A model generated the notes under the pieces. That model saw nothing but the letters and a program-made list of their open reading frames with translations. It did no database searches and had not been told where the DNA came from. The position numbers and the translations under genes were made by a program. Shown in pieces: positions 35,001 through 45,596 of a stretch of 64,000 nucleotides of DNA. The DNA comes from Rhypophila decipiens. Its lineage: Eukaryota; Ascomycota; Sordariomycetes; Sordariales; Naviculisporaceae. The stretch's first letter is position 1; every line of letters begins with the position of its first letter. The stretch lies in the NCBI GenBank assembly GCA_033297075.1, contig MU858200.1, positions 1-64,000 of the forward strand, given 5' to 3'.

Positions 35001-35544
35001 GGCGCCTAATATACAGGCACCACTACTCTCATATACAGGCACTAGTCCAATTTGACTTTTTGACTTCCTAGACCAGAGGTATTCATTCAAGCCAGTACAA
35101 GGCATTTATTCGAGCTAATTAAGGCATTTATTCGAGCTAGTTAAGGTATTTATTCTAGTGTAGACTATCTAGTTAAGGCCTCTATTTTAGCTAGTTAAGC
35201 TATTTATTCGAGCTAGTTAAGGTATTTATTCTAGTCTAGACTATCTAGTTAAGGCCTTTATTCTAGCTAGTTAAGGCATTTATTCGAGCTAGTTAAAGTA
35301 TTTATTCTAGTCTAGACTATCTAGTTAAGGCCTTTATTCTAGCTAGTTAAGATATTTATTCGAGCTAGTTAAAGTATTTATTCTAGTCTAGACTATCTAG
35401 TTAAGGCCTCTATTCTAGCTAGTCAAGCTATTTATTCTAGTCTAGACTATCTAGTTAAGGGATCTATTCAAGCTAGTTAAGGTATTTATTCCAACAAGAC
35501 TAGTGCCTGTATATGAGAGGACTGGTGCCTGTATATTAGGGGCC
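35001..35544. mobile_element. MITE with about 45-bp terminal inverted repeats and internal minisatellite, 544 bp
   Basis: The left end begins GGCGCCTAATATACAGGCAC and the right end, read in reverse complement, begins GGCCCCTAATATACAGGCAC. Similarity continues for about 45 bp and includes a second copy of ATATACAGGCAC, so each end has two subterminal repeats. The sequence TAATATAT occurs directly outside both ends (34993-35000 and 35545-35552), a likely 8-bp target duplication as made by hAT-type transposases. There is no coding capacity. Confidence 0.75.
35104..35490. repeat. 76-bp minisatellite inside the MITE
   Basis: The word gtatttattctag recurs at 35222, 35298 and 35374, a period of 76 bp. 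Each unit is made of related 20-34 bp subunits built from tttattc, gagctagttaagg and the palindrome agtctagact. About four to five units are present, the outer ones degenerate. Confidence 0.9.
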
Positions 35545-35552
35545 TAATATAT

Positions 35553-36219
35553 TGGGCCTCTCCAGTCATTCAGAGTGAGATGACGCCCACTGCTCTTCAT
35601 ATCAAGAAATATCAGAATGCTAGAGCTGGACAGGGCCATATTGAAACCAGAAACATTTGCTCTATGTAATTACCATTAGTGCGTGATAGCACATACAAAG
35701 CAGCAGGCGATCAGGTACATGGGTAGATAGGCAAACATGAAAGAAAGGAAAAGGTTGGGCCAGCTCCTTTGCCTCGTTGGTATGTCAGTTCTCGAACAAG
35801 GGCGGAATCAAAAACTCTCCATCTCAGTCAGGACCTTGGTAAGTTGTAAGACGGTGTACACAGATATATAATGGAGGAATGCGGCAGTTATTCACGGCTT
35901 TCGATCTCCTGTTGGTTTCTTACATGTACCTTAAGCAATGTACACTGGATCTTGATTCACTTTTCAACATCAGAAGATCTGCCAGCAACACGAACTTTGA
36001 ACAAGTTCTTATTATACAGGTATGATACATACACATCCAACAGATATGTACTTGCCTTTGCGAAGGCTTCATCTCAAGACCATCTTCACCGTAGCCCATA
36101 ACAGCGTCCAGACGCATGTTGGTAAAGTAAAGAGTTTTGCATGTATAGAGATGTGCTGAGCTTTTCCGACTAAATTACCCCAGCATGCCCCTCATCACAT
36201 AGTTAGGCTGACATGTCAC
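35553..36219. other. Intergenic, no gene seen
   Basis: The spacer between the MITE and the 3' end of the SDR gene. No coding frame is supported. Confidence 0.5.
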
Positions 36220-37379
36220 TCAGAATGGCTGAATAACACTCCCATTCTTCTCGCTCAACCGCGTCCCTTTCCTCCCGACAAACGTCTGCATAGCCGTATC
36301 GACCCCCGCCAGCCGCCTCGCAACAGCCTGAACACCCATAGGCAGCACATTATAAAACTCGATCCACCTCGCGTAAAGCGGCGAGCCAATGGTGGCGTTG
36401 TGTCCATTGTCAATCGCCTTGATAATCTCCTTGGCCACATCCACGGGCTCGACGACGGGCGCGAGGAAGGCGTTGGGCGTCTGGACACCGTAGAACAGAG
36501 GGGTAGAGATCTGGCCCGGGGTCACGAGGACGGTGCGAATCTGCGGGTGTGTCTGGCGGAGCTCGGCGGCGAGGGACTTGTGCATGGCCGTGACGCCGGC
36601 TTTGGCTGCGGAATAGTCGGACAGCTGGGCTGCGCCGGTTGTGCCGATGACGCTGGAGACCGTCACTACTGTGCCGCCGACTTCGCTGCGAGCGAGGGCC
36701 GGGAGGAAAGCTTTGAGGGTATAAAAGTGGCTGAGCAGGTTGGTCGTGAGGCTCTTTTCGATTTCGTCGACCGACATGTCGAGTAGACGCTTGCCAACCA
36801 CGATGGCGGCGTTGTTGATAAGTACGGTGGGAGTGCCGAGCTGCAAAATGAAAGCATCACAAGTTAGACATCGCCCTCAGGTGGAAAGGTGAAAGGTGTA
36901 TAACTCACATCTCTCTCGATTTCAGCCGCTACCTCGGCGACCCGCTGTTTGTCCGTCACATCGCACTTGTAATATGTCACGCCCCTGGCCTCCCCGTTCT
37001 CCATCTCGTTGACGTCCAGCACGGCGACGGTGGCGCCGCGCATGCCATAGACCTCGGCGATCAGCAGGCCCAGCCCGCTGGCACCGCCCGTCACTACGAT
37101 CACCTCCTCGCTGAGATCCACCTCGCGCGGCAGGCCAAAGGCTAGCCTGCTATTTATGGCGCCAACGATCCAGCAGCTGGAGATAAAGGCAGCCCAGACA
37201 ATTGAAACTATCATAGGTGCCGCGTCGTAGTGCATGTTTTGCGCGCGGAAGCAAAGTGGGACGATCCATGCAATAAAGGGGTGGAAGAAGCTCGTCTTGA
37301 GCACCTTGATGAGCATGTCGATCGAGAGCGGCGCGAACCACGAGTCCCGCTGGGGAGGCGTTGAAAATCTTCCCGACAT
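36220..37379 (-). CDS. Short-chain dehydrogenase/reductase with membrane anchor, 363 aa
   Basis: Two exons on the minus strand, 37379-36909 (donor GTGAGT) and 36840-36220 (acceptor TTGCAG), total 1092 bases. A hydrophobic N-terminal segment (about residues 55-74, IVSIVWAAFISSCWIVGA) precedes the Rossmann fold. The cofactor motif TGGASGLG is at 97-104 and NNAA at 166-169. The catalytic set is Ser220, Tyr233 and Lys237 in YSAAK. After the glycine-rich motif the second strand ends in VLDVNE, whose aspartate favours NAD(H). The layout resembles membrane-bound SDRs such as the retinol/17-beta-hydroxysteroid dehydrogenase-like (RDH10/DHRS) enzymes that act on lipophilic substrates at the ER or lipid droplets. 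The substrate cannot be read from the sequence. Confidence 0.92.
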
Positions 37380-38455
37380 CTTGTGCAGTGTTCCTCTTGT
37401 CGAGATTTCGGTTCGGTGATTTGTGGGATTGGTCAATTATGGTGTTATATCGAGAAAGTTGGATTTGACACTTGGAGCTATCGAAGCTCAGGGAACTCTA
37501 GCGCGGTGCTCGTTGGCTTTACCGTTGAGAATGCAAGGAAGTTGGCGCAAAGAGAAAAAAAAAGATCCAATCGCTTGGTTTATGATCTTCTGAAAATGAA
37601 AAGAAAGTGATTAGAGAGGAAACCCAAGAACGAGAAAGGAGATGGTGTTGAAGATATTCTCCTGTTTCTGCTCTCGAAAGTACGAATGTGGTTGAAACAC
37701 CCCTTCGTTCAGTCCAAGCGCCCCCCCATGTTTCGTCTCAGATCTGCAAGGGGTGCCCCACCAGAATCTGTGCCACTCGTTAGGTTGAGATGTTATGTTT
37801 TTAAGCATGATCTTTCATAGAAAACCTCAAGACTAGATAGGTACATTGGCGATGTAGTTAATTATGTTATGGCAGTATTCCATCTTTTACTTTGAGAGTT
37901 TTCTAGAGGTATGTTGATATAACCCGTAGGAGTTTTCGCTTGAAATCCCACTGTCAAGGGTTAGGGTTGTATGCATTCCATCTGATCTGTACGGCAGCAG
38001 TGGACCTTCAGTTGTTTCGAAACACACGCCCTAACCACCAATGACAGCATGTGGCACAGGGGTCAATCCAGCGGCGTGGTCACAGGACTCGGACACCCAC
38101 TGTCCCTGCATCAGTCCCGCCCCGGTCCGGTCACGCGGCGGGCAACACAACATCAACCCGGACCAAACAATCGGGATCAATCTTAGGATCTGGATAGTAA
38201 TACCGACCACCACGCAGGATTGTCACGACTGGAATGCATTTTACACATTGAGCACGGATTTTAAAACACCACAGCCACAGATATTTATGGGATGAACCAG
38301 GCTCTCATAGTTGAGCATTCACCCGAACAACTCGCCATGCAGTTGGCGCTGTGATGCGATATGACTACGGTACCCATCCGGCTCAGATCTTAGGCACAAC
38401 AAACTCAACGAATTCACCCACTTAGCATTGTCGTTTTACCCTCAAACCATTAGCC
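37380..38455. promoter_or_regulatory. Divergent promoter region of the SDR and sugar transporter genes
   Basis: 1.08 kb between two divergent start codons. No coding frame is supported and no specific regulatory site was identified. Confidence 0.4.
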
Positions 38456-40237
38456 ATGAACGGTAACGACCACCTGAACGTTATCAGCAGCCAGCAAGAG
38501 CCTTTACTTGTCGCAGACTCTACTTCGCGAGGAGATGACTTGGACAGGGGGGAACTTGGCAATGGCGACGGTGCTGGCGATGTCCGGTCAGCCCCGGGAA
38601 AGCTGGGAAACGAATCGGCCAGCTTATTTATTTGGATGCTTACCTTTTCCGCCGGCATAAGCGGCCTTCTATTTGGATGTGAGTAGCTCCCTGATCTTGA
38701 GATTGGCGAATGAAACCCTCAACATATGCTGACTTGTCTGGCCACTTAAGACGATACTGGTGTGATATCCGCCACCTTGGTATCGATCGGCACCGGCCTG
38801 TCGGACAGGACCCTCACATCGTTGGACAAATCCATCATCACATCATGCACCTCACTTTTTGCCCTGCTAGTATCACCTTCGGCGTCGGTACTCGCAGATA
38901 GTCTCGGTCGGAAGCGGGTGATCCTTGCCGCCGATGTGCTGTTTGTCGTGGGCGCTCTCATTCAAGCCCTGAGTACTACCATCTTCGCCATGGTGATCGG
39001 ACGATCCATCGTTGGTGCTGCCGTCGGCGCTGCGAGCTTTGTTGTTCCTTTATATATTGCCGAGCTCAGTCCCGCGGCTCATCGCGGCAGGCTGATCACG
39101 ATGAATATTGTCTTCATCACGTTGGGACAGGTCATTGCCTATATTGTAGGTTGGGTCTTTGGGTCCTACGCGAGCCAGGAGACCGGCTGGAGGTGGATGG
39201 TTGGCCTTGGTGCTCTCCCCGCGGCCGTACAGATGGTGCTGTTGCTGTTCATGCCTGAGAGCCCCAGATGGCTTGTCAAGGCAGGGCGGTCCGGCGAGGC
39301 TAAAGCTGTCATTCAGAAGGTCTCTGGTGGGAACCAGCTTGGCACCTCGTCAAGGCTAGTCGATGCTACACTCAAAACCATTGAAATCGAGGTGAGAGAA
39401 GAGGAAGCAGCCAGGAGACTGAGCAGTAGGCGGACAGGTCGCAACTCTCCTGCCTGGGTGGAAGTTATGCGCGAATTGTTCGCGGTTCGAAGGAACAGGC
39501 GTGCGCTTGCCATTGCTTGCCTTCTCCAAGGTCTGCAGCAACTATGTGGCTTTGTAAGTTTCTTCCCTTTCTGTTTTCTGTTCACCCACAATGGCTGACT
39601 CCCCGGTGTCCGCGGTACGCTTTAGAACTCTCTCATGTACTTTTCAGCTACGATTTTTACCCTTGTCGGGTTCCCGATACCTACACTCACGTCTCTTGTT
39701 GTTGCGGTCACAAACTTCGCTTTCACCCTGATAGCCCTTGGCCTGATTGACCGGGTTGGGAGAAGACGAATCCTTCTCTGGTCGATTCCCTTCATGATCG
39801 GGGGTCTACTGCTCGCTGCCTACGGGTTTTCGTTTGTCCAGCTGTCCTCGGATTCGACGAATGAAGCGGGAGTAGGAACTGCCCAGCCGGCCCAGGGCGC
39901 AGCATTTATCATTCTGGTCAGCATCATGATATATGTTGCTGGTTACGCGATCGGCCTGGGCAACGTGCCCTGGATGCAGAGCGAGCTGTTTTCTCTTGGA
40001 GTACGCTCAGTGGGGAGCGGTATCTCAACGGCTACCAACTGGGGCGCCAATTTCGTGATCGGACTGACGTTCCTGCTCCTGATGGACGTCCTCACTCCGA
40101 CATGGACTTTTGTGTTGTATGCTATCATATGTGGCATCGGGTATGGCTTGATCTGGCGGGTCTACCCGGAGACTGCAGGGTTGACTCTAGAAGATGCGGC
40201 GACGCTTCTAGAAGATGACAACTGGGGCGTTCGCTAA
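38456..40237 (+). CDS. MFS myo-inositol/sugar transporter, 545 aa
   Basis: Three exons: 38456-38678, 38751-39553 and 39626-40237, total 1638 bases. Sugar-porter signatures are present in order: YDTGVISATL at the first exon junction, DSLGRKRV in the first cytoplasmic loop, PESPRWLV before the central loop, LQGLQQLCGFN in helix 7, DRVGRRR in loop 8-9 and PETAGLTLED after helix 12. Twelve membrane helices are expected. The helix-10 region GNVPWMQSELFSLGVRSVGS followed by TNWGAN is typical of fungal myo-inositol/proton symporters (Itr1/Itr2, Fst1-like) rather than of hexose carriers. The protein imports its substrate across the plasma membrane. A transposon block begins 220 bp after the stop codon. 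Confidence 0.93.
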
Positions 40238-42243
40238 AGGGTGACATTTTCTTTCCTTCTATAGTCTATAGTACACTTGTATTTTCCGATGATATTTTTT
40301 GCACCATTCATACCTGACTCGGCTATTGAAGGCTTTTCTCGGAATCGATGGCGAGGCTAAAAAAATTTATTACAGGAAGTTTTCTCTGATCTCGAAACCG
40401 GAAGCGGAAAGAGCTGTGAAGTTTGGGCATTAATCCGTCTTTATAGCGTCTATATTGCCACACCTTTATGTTTGTACTAATATAGTAACAGATCAAATAC
40501 ACCGCCTATAAAATCGTCCGTACACACTACTACTACTACTACTACTACTACCACTACCACTACTAACTATCAAGACTTATTAGACTATACTAATACTAGT
40601 ATAAGCTATAGGCGTATAGGAAAGTAAGATGTAGAAATCCCTTATAGTAATAGGGACTTCCTCCCTTTTAATAATAAATAACTAAGCCCTTAGGTAAATA
40701 TATATATATCTACTCTTTAATATATAATATATTCTCTTCTACTCTTTAATAAACTTTAGTTCTTTTAGTACTTTTAGTTAAAAGATAGTTAAGTAGCTAA
40801 TTATTAATCTTAATCTATATTAAGATAAAATTATATAATAAAACTATATTAAGGTTTTATATACTAAAATACTTATTTAGTTATAAGAAAAAGATATTAT
40901 TATATTTAAATAAATACTTTAGAACTACTTTAATAAATAAAAGAAACTAGGATAAGAGGATTATACTATAGTTATTTAAATATAAGGAGTGGGTTATTAA
41001 ATAATTAGAAAAAGGTCTAACTTATAAAGTAATTATCAAAAATCTAGAAAAAGACTTAGACTTTTAAATATTATAAAGAACTTTTACTAGAATTCTAAAC
41101 TAATATAGTCTTTTTTAACTAAAGATCCTTAATAAAGAGTATATACTTAAAGTAGTAGAGTTATACTTCTTTATATATAGTTATAATAATAAAAGTATTT
41201 ATTAAAAACTTTAAAGGTATAAAATAGTTATATTTTTATAAATACTTTAAGACTTCTAACTCTATAATAGATTAAAATAATAATATTATTTAGCTAAAGA
41301 AAGAAATAATATTTTTTATAAAGTGATAGTTTTTATAGAAGTTAATTTCTAGTAAATGTTAGTTATTTTAGACTTTAAAAGAAATCTACTCTATTAATAT
41401 ATTTAGTTTTATAATAGTATTTTGATTAAGAAGAATAGACTTTATAACTAGTATAAAGAAAAGTTCCTAAATAAAGTTAAGTATTAGTAAGTTAGTAACT
41501 AGACTTATTAAAGGAATTTTAAAGTCCTTAGTCTAAACTTCTTATAGTATTTTAATAAATATAAGAAGTTGAAAATATATAACTTTTAAGTCTATATTTA
41601 TATTAATATCTATTTTAAATATATTATTTAAGTATATATTAGTCTATTACTAATAATAGTAATAAATATATTAAAATAGTATTTTTATATAGTTTTAAAT
41701 AATAGAATATAACTATTCTTTATAAGATCTAATTATAGAAAAGAAATAATACTCTAAGTAACTACTTAAATAAGTTTAGTTAATAGTACTAAAATAGTAG
41801 TAGAGATTGTAGATAATAAAAATAACTATTATATTTATTATTAAAGGCTTAATATTTAGTCTTACCATATATATAATACTAGTATAGAGATTATCAGGAT
41901 TAAATCCTAGTTTTAATATTTATATAGTACAGTATTAAATAAATAAATTATAAGTTATTTATTCTGTATAAATATTAGAAGAAGAGAAGGAGTAGTCTAC
42001 TAGTTCTTTCTATTAAACTTATTTTAAAGACCTTATAGATTTTGGTTATTTTATAAAAGACTATTTATTTAATTAAATTACTATATATACTATATATATT
42101 AATATAATTAGAATAGAACTTACTATATTTACTAGTTTCTAGAATAGTTATAAAATCTACTTTTAGTTTAGTTAATTATATATTAATACTAATATCTCTT
42201 AAAACTTTTATAAGACTAATAAAGTTAAGAATTAAAGAGTTAA

Positions 42244-42364
42244 TGTCACGATATGTATATAACCCTTGATTTCAAGTCGGCGTTCGACTTGAAATTCTAC
42301 ATCCTTTTGAAGAAACGGGGTCCGTAGCCTAGTGGTAGGGTTCTAGACTAGTGGATTCGTCACA
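42244..42364 (+). repeat. Left LTR of the TRIM
   Basis: 121 bp. Contains TATATAA at 42256-42262, then an inverted repeat (TTTCAAGTCG/CGACTTGAAA with a 5-base loop) and an A-box-like tRNA motif TAGCCTAGTGG at 42325-42335. Confidence 0.85.
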
Positions 42365-42536
42365 ATTTCAAGTCAAACGGCCACGGTTCGAGCCCCTGAG
42401 TTGGAAAATGATGTGTTCTTTTCGGTTGTTCCTATACATACGGATGTGACCTGATCCCGCCAGACCCCCGCACTAGTTGCTCGCTAGCCCACGAAGGGCT
42501 AGAGTTCGGGGACGAACTCTGGATTGAAACGGGGGA

Positions 42537-42657
42537 TGTCACGATATGTATATAACCCTTGATTTCAAGTCGGCGTTCGACTTGAAATTCTACATCCTTT
42601 TGAAGAAAGGGGGTCCGTAGCCTAGTGGTAGGGTTCTAGACTAGTGGATTCGTCACA
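42537..42657 (+). repeat. Right LTR of the TRIM
   Basis: 121 bp, one difference from the left LTR (in the G-run before TCCGTAG). It ends CGTCACA, directly followed by the target duplication GTTAA. Confidence 0.85.
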
Positions 42658-42830
42658 GTTAATATTAAACTTAATTTATAAAACGTAACTCTTCTTTATA
42701 AGCTATATAAACCTTTAAAGGATATTAAAATTAATAAGTTTATAAATTAGTAAACTAGAAGCTAATATATAGGAAAAACAACTAAGTTAGATTTTAACTC
42801 TTATTTATTACAAACTTTAGAAACTATTAT

Positions 42831-43111
42831 TGTGACGGGCTGGGCCCTGTGAGGGCCTCGGCAACCCTCGGCCGTGGCACCGAGAATGGTGGGGCTCTGC
42901 CCCACCAGCGACCCTTGATGAAGCTATTCCCACCCTGTGCGTCGAAGTCTCCAGAACCTTCTATCCCTCTCTAATCGAACTGACACCATCATGTATATAG
43001 GATGGGCGAAGTCCATCAGACCTCTTTTCTCGTCTCTTCTTTCTCCTTCAAGTTTCGCGTTTTCGTTGTGAACGCTTAGCTAGTTGCAATACACTACCTT
43101 AGCACATTACA
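42831..43111 (+). mobile_element. Solo LTR, 281 bp, not affected by RIP
   Basis: Starts TGTGACGGGCTGGGCCC and ends TTAGCACATTACA, flanked by the perfect 5-bp duplication ATTAT (42826-42830 and 43112-43116). Base composition is normal, in sharp contrast to the AT-rich DNA on both sides. A TATA-like gtatatagg lies around 42995. It differs in sequence from the TRIM LTRs, so it belongs to another LTR family whose full-length copy is not in the window. Confidence 0.85.
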
Positions 43112-43839
43112 ATTATTATCTTTACTTTAAAACTTATAAATAAATATATAAGATTATAAAAGAATATATTAAAAGTAATTAAGTACTACTACTCTTTATT
43201 ATCTAGTTACTAGTTAAGAAAGTAGAATATTATATGAGTATTAAGTTCTTTATTTTATTTTTTATATCTTAAATATCTTTTCCAATATTAATTTAATTTA
43301 AAAAGAGCTTCTTTAAAGAAATTATACTAGTTTTAGTTATTAAGCTAAATGGCTTAAAAATGATCTATTACTATAAGAAATAAGGAATAAAATAGATAAG
43401 AATAATATTAAAAGTAGTTAGAGAGATATATATAAGTAAAGACTATATTAAATAAAGAATATTTAGATTATTTAAGGATATGAAATATTAGTATTAAATT
43501 AAAATAGACTTTAGAGATTTAATTATTTTATTAAGACTATAAACTAATAACGTTACTAGTTTTAAAGTATGTATTAAAGTAATTAATATAATATTAACTA
43601 ACTAGTAAATATTAAGTCTTATTAGCTCTTTATTCTTAAGATAGGGCTTAGAATCGTTAATAATAATTACTAATAACTACTACTATTAAGAAATTTAGTA
43701 ATAAAATATAGAGGAAATACTAAGAAAGAATCGTAAGCTATATTTATTTTACTAATTTAGCCCTTTCTATAGCTAATAATTAAAATAGTATAAATATCTT
43801 AATAGCTAGTAATTAAAACTATATATATATCCTAGTAAA

Positions 43840-44084
43840 AGTGACGGCAAGTGGCTGGCGGCTGGCCGGCTCGGCAATGTGGGGCTTATCACGTCATGGC
43901 TTATCGATTAACCCACTTACCCTACCACCACTTTCTGCCGTATTCACCGCCTTCGGTACGTACTACAACAACGCGCGATCTTCGCGTTGCTTGATTCTTT
44001 CCCCTTTCTTCTTCAACTTAGAATAACTACAATACAGTAGGGCTATTAGCAGCTTTGTCTCTTATTTGCCTGCTCGCCGTGACT
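43840..44084. mobile_element. Short insertion with AGTGACGGC ends, 245 bp
   Basis: Begins AGTGACGGCAAG and ends CTCGCCGTGACT, imperfect inverted termini, flanked by the 5-bp duplication GTAAA (43835-43839 and 44085-44089). Normal base composition inside an AT-rich host. A short open frame lies within it but is not coding-like. Orientation unknown. Confidence 0.7.
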
Positions 44085-44510
44085 GTAAATATATCTTTTA
44101 AACTATATAGTTATTAATATTAAAGAATAATACTAGTATAATAGTTAAAGCTAATTAATATAAGAAATAAGAGAAATAAGCTAAGTTAAAAGTAGATAGT
44201 AGTCTAGTTTCTACTTAGTTAATAAGCTCTTTAATTACTTAGAAAATAAGAGAAATAGATTAAGTTAAGAGTAAATAGTATTCTAGCTCCTACTTAGTTA
44301 GTAAGTCCTTTAACTACTAGAGAGTCTTAATAGTAATCTTTTTAAAGCTAATATAATTCATATCTGCTAAGGAGTTTTAATAGTAATCTTTTTAAAACTA
44401 ATATAATTCCTATATACTAAAATAATAAAAACCTACTTTAAATGTACTTCTTTTTAAACTAACTAACCTAATTATTAAAACTACCTACTAGTCCTTATAA
44501 AGGTAATACT

Positions 44511-44663
44511 TGTGACGATTTGGGAATCTAGAACCACACCACTAGGTCAAACCTCCTTAAAAGGGATGCCAAATTCTAAGCTGCAAGCTAGCCTTAGAAT
44601 TGTGTGTTATATAGCAGTTTCAATAGGGCACTATCGCTTGTGTTATCACGGCTCACCATGACA
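44511..44663 (-). mobile_element. Solo LTR-like element related to the TRIM, 153 bp
   Basis: On the minus strand it starts TGTCATGG and ends AAATCGTCACA, flanked by the 5-bp duplication ATACT (44506-44510 and 44664-44668). It has the same order of parts as the TRIM LTR with different sequence: TATATAA, an inverted repeat (AATTCTAAG/CTTAGAATT) whose second arm lies about 33 bp after the TATA box, then a tRNA-like CCTAGTGGTGTGGTTCTAGA and CGTCACA. Confidence 0.78.
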
Positions 44664-44886
44664 ATACTTAAACTTAGCTAAAGCTAAAGAATAAATAGAA
44701 ACTTAAGAGTAAGGATAAGGATAAGAATACTATTAAGAAGCCTATTCCTACTATTATTCTAATGAATATTACTACTAATCTACTAGTTTAAGCCTACCCT
44801 AAATACTATTAACGATTTAAATATAGATATATAAAATAGAGGTAGTAGTATAAGTATAATAGTTATAGTCTATAAGAGAGTCTAGT

Positions 44887-45110
44887 TGTCACGATATGTA
44901 TATAACACATCCGTATGTATAGGAACAACCGAAAAAAACACATCATTTTCCAACTCACGGGCTCGAACCGTGGCCGTTTGACTTGAAATTGTGACGAATC
45001 CACTAGTCTAGAACCCTACCATTAGGCTACAGACCCCCTTTCTTCAAAAGGATATAGAATTTCAAGTCGAACGCCGACTTGAAATCAAGGGTTATATACA
45101 TATCGTGATA
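44887..45110 (-). mobile_element. TRIM-related element with inverted LTR termini, 224 bp
   Basis: On the minus strand this is a TRIM-type LTR and the start of its interior, but it ends with the first 20 bases of the LTR in inverted orientation, giving terminal inverted repeats (TGTCACGATATGTATATAAC, one mismatch). A 5-bp duplication CTAGT flanks it (44882-44886 and 45111-45115), so the inverted structure itself was integrated. Confidence 0.8.
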
Positions 45111-45149
45111 CTAGTAGATAGTATAATTATGGTAGACTAAGTATATAAG

Positions 45150-45278
45150 AGTAATGGCGGTGTGCTGAATGAGTATATAACCATTGAATTGCAGAAGGTT
45201 CTGATAACCTCTGTAATTTGAGCTCCTTTTTAGGAACGGTTTGGCCGAGTGGTATGGTTCTTGGAGCTCGCCGTCACT
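45150..45278 (+). mobile_element. Short LTR-like element, AGT-ACT ends, 129 bp
   Basis: Starts AGTAATGGCGG and ends CGCCGTCACT, flanked by the 5-bp duplication ATAAG (45145-45149 and 45279-45283). Inside are TATATAAC, an inverted repeat (AATTGCAGA.. / ..CTGTAATT) and a tRNA-like GGCCGAGTGGTATGGTTCTTGG, the same layout as the TRIM LTR. Confidence 0.7.
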
Positions 45279-45320
45279 ATAAGAGAGCTAGTATTTATCT
45301 ATTATATAGAATATATTTAT

Positions 45321-45483
45321 TGTAACGCCAGTGACATACTGTGAGGATCGTATAGAGGAACAACCACCCTATACACCCTCATACGTACTATACATACCAT
45401 TTACTTGATTGGATCTTCCAATCAAGTCTAGTTGCTCTTTTGGGCTATGTTACGTAGTGGTGTGGTATGTCACGATCGTTACA
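45321..45483 (+). mobile_element. LTR-like element, 163 bp, no clear duplication
   Basis: Starts TGTAACGCCAGTGACATAC and ends GTATGTCACGATCGTTACA, so the two ends are also inverted copies of each other (about 16 of 19 bases). An 11-bp stem (ACTTGATTGGA/TCCAATCAAGT) lies after a TATACAT sequence. About 80 bp of normal-composition DNA follow (45484-45567) and could be part of an interior. No target duplication found. Confidence 0.6.
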
Positions 45484-45596
45484 TCCACCAGACCAACGGT
45501 GTTGGCCTGCTTCCTGCGGTGTTCGCATGCCTAGCTTACAGCGTATAAGCTACATGCCTGGCATTACTTTAACATATTACTATATATTTTTCTAGA

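Larger units (their letters stand above)
42244..42657 (+). mobile_element. Miniature LTR retroelement (TRIM), 414 bp
   Basis: Two direct repeats of 121 bp (42244-42364 and 42537-42657) differ at one base, start TG and end CA. They are flanked by the 5-bp duplication GTTAA (42239-42243 and 42658-42662). A purine-rich tract (GAAACGGGGGA) lies directly before the right repeat. The 172-bp interior cannot code. Directly at the left repeat's 3' edge, AATTTCAAGTC (42364-42374) is the exact complement of GACTTGAAATT (42286-42296), which lies about 30 bp after a TATATAA box (42256-42262), the place where the transcript should begin. That is the geometry of self-primed (Tf1-like) LTR elements, so the sequence suggests a non-autonomous self-primed element. 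Confidence 0.82.

Noticed and set aside
35104..35490. CRISPR-like or centromeric repeat array
   Set aside because: The units are contiguous without unique spacers, the array is short, and it lies inside a MITE in a eukaryotic genome.
42300..42400. A tRNA gene
   Set aside because: A and B boxes are present but acceptor and anticodon stems do not pair, and the segment is part of a repeated LTR element.
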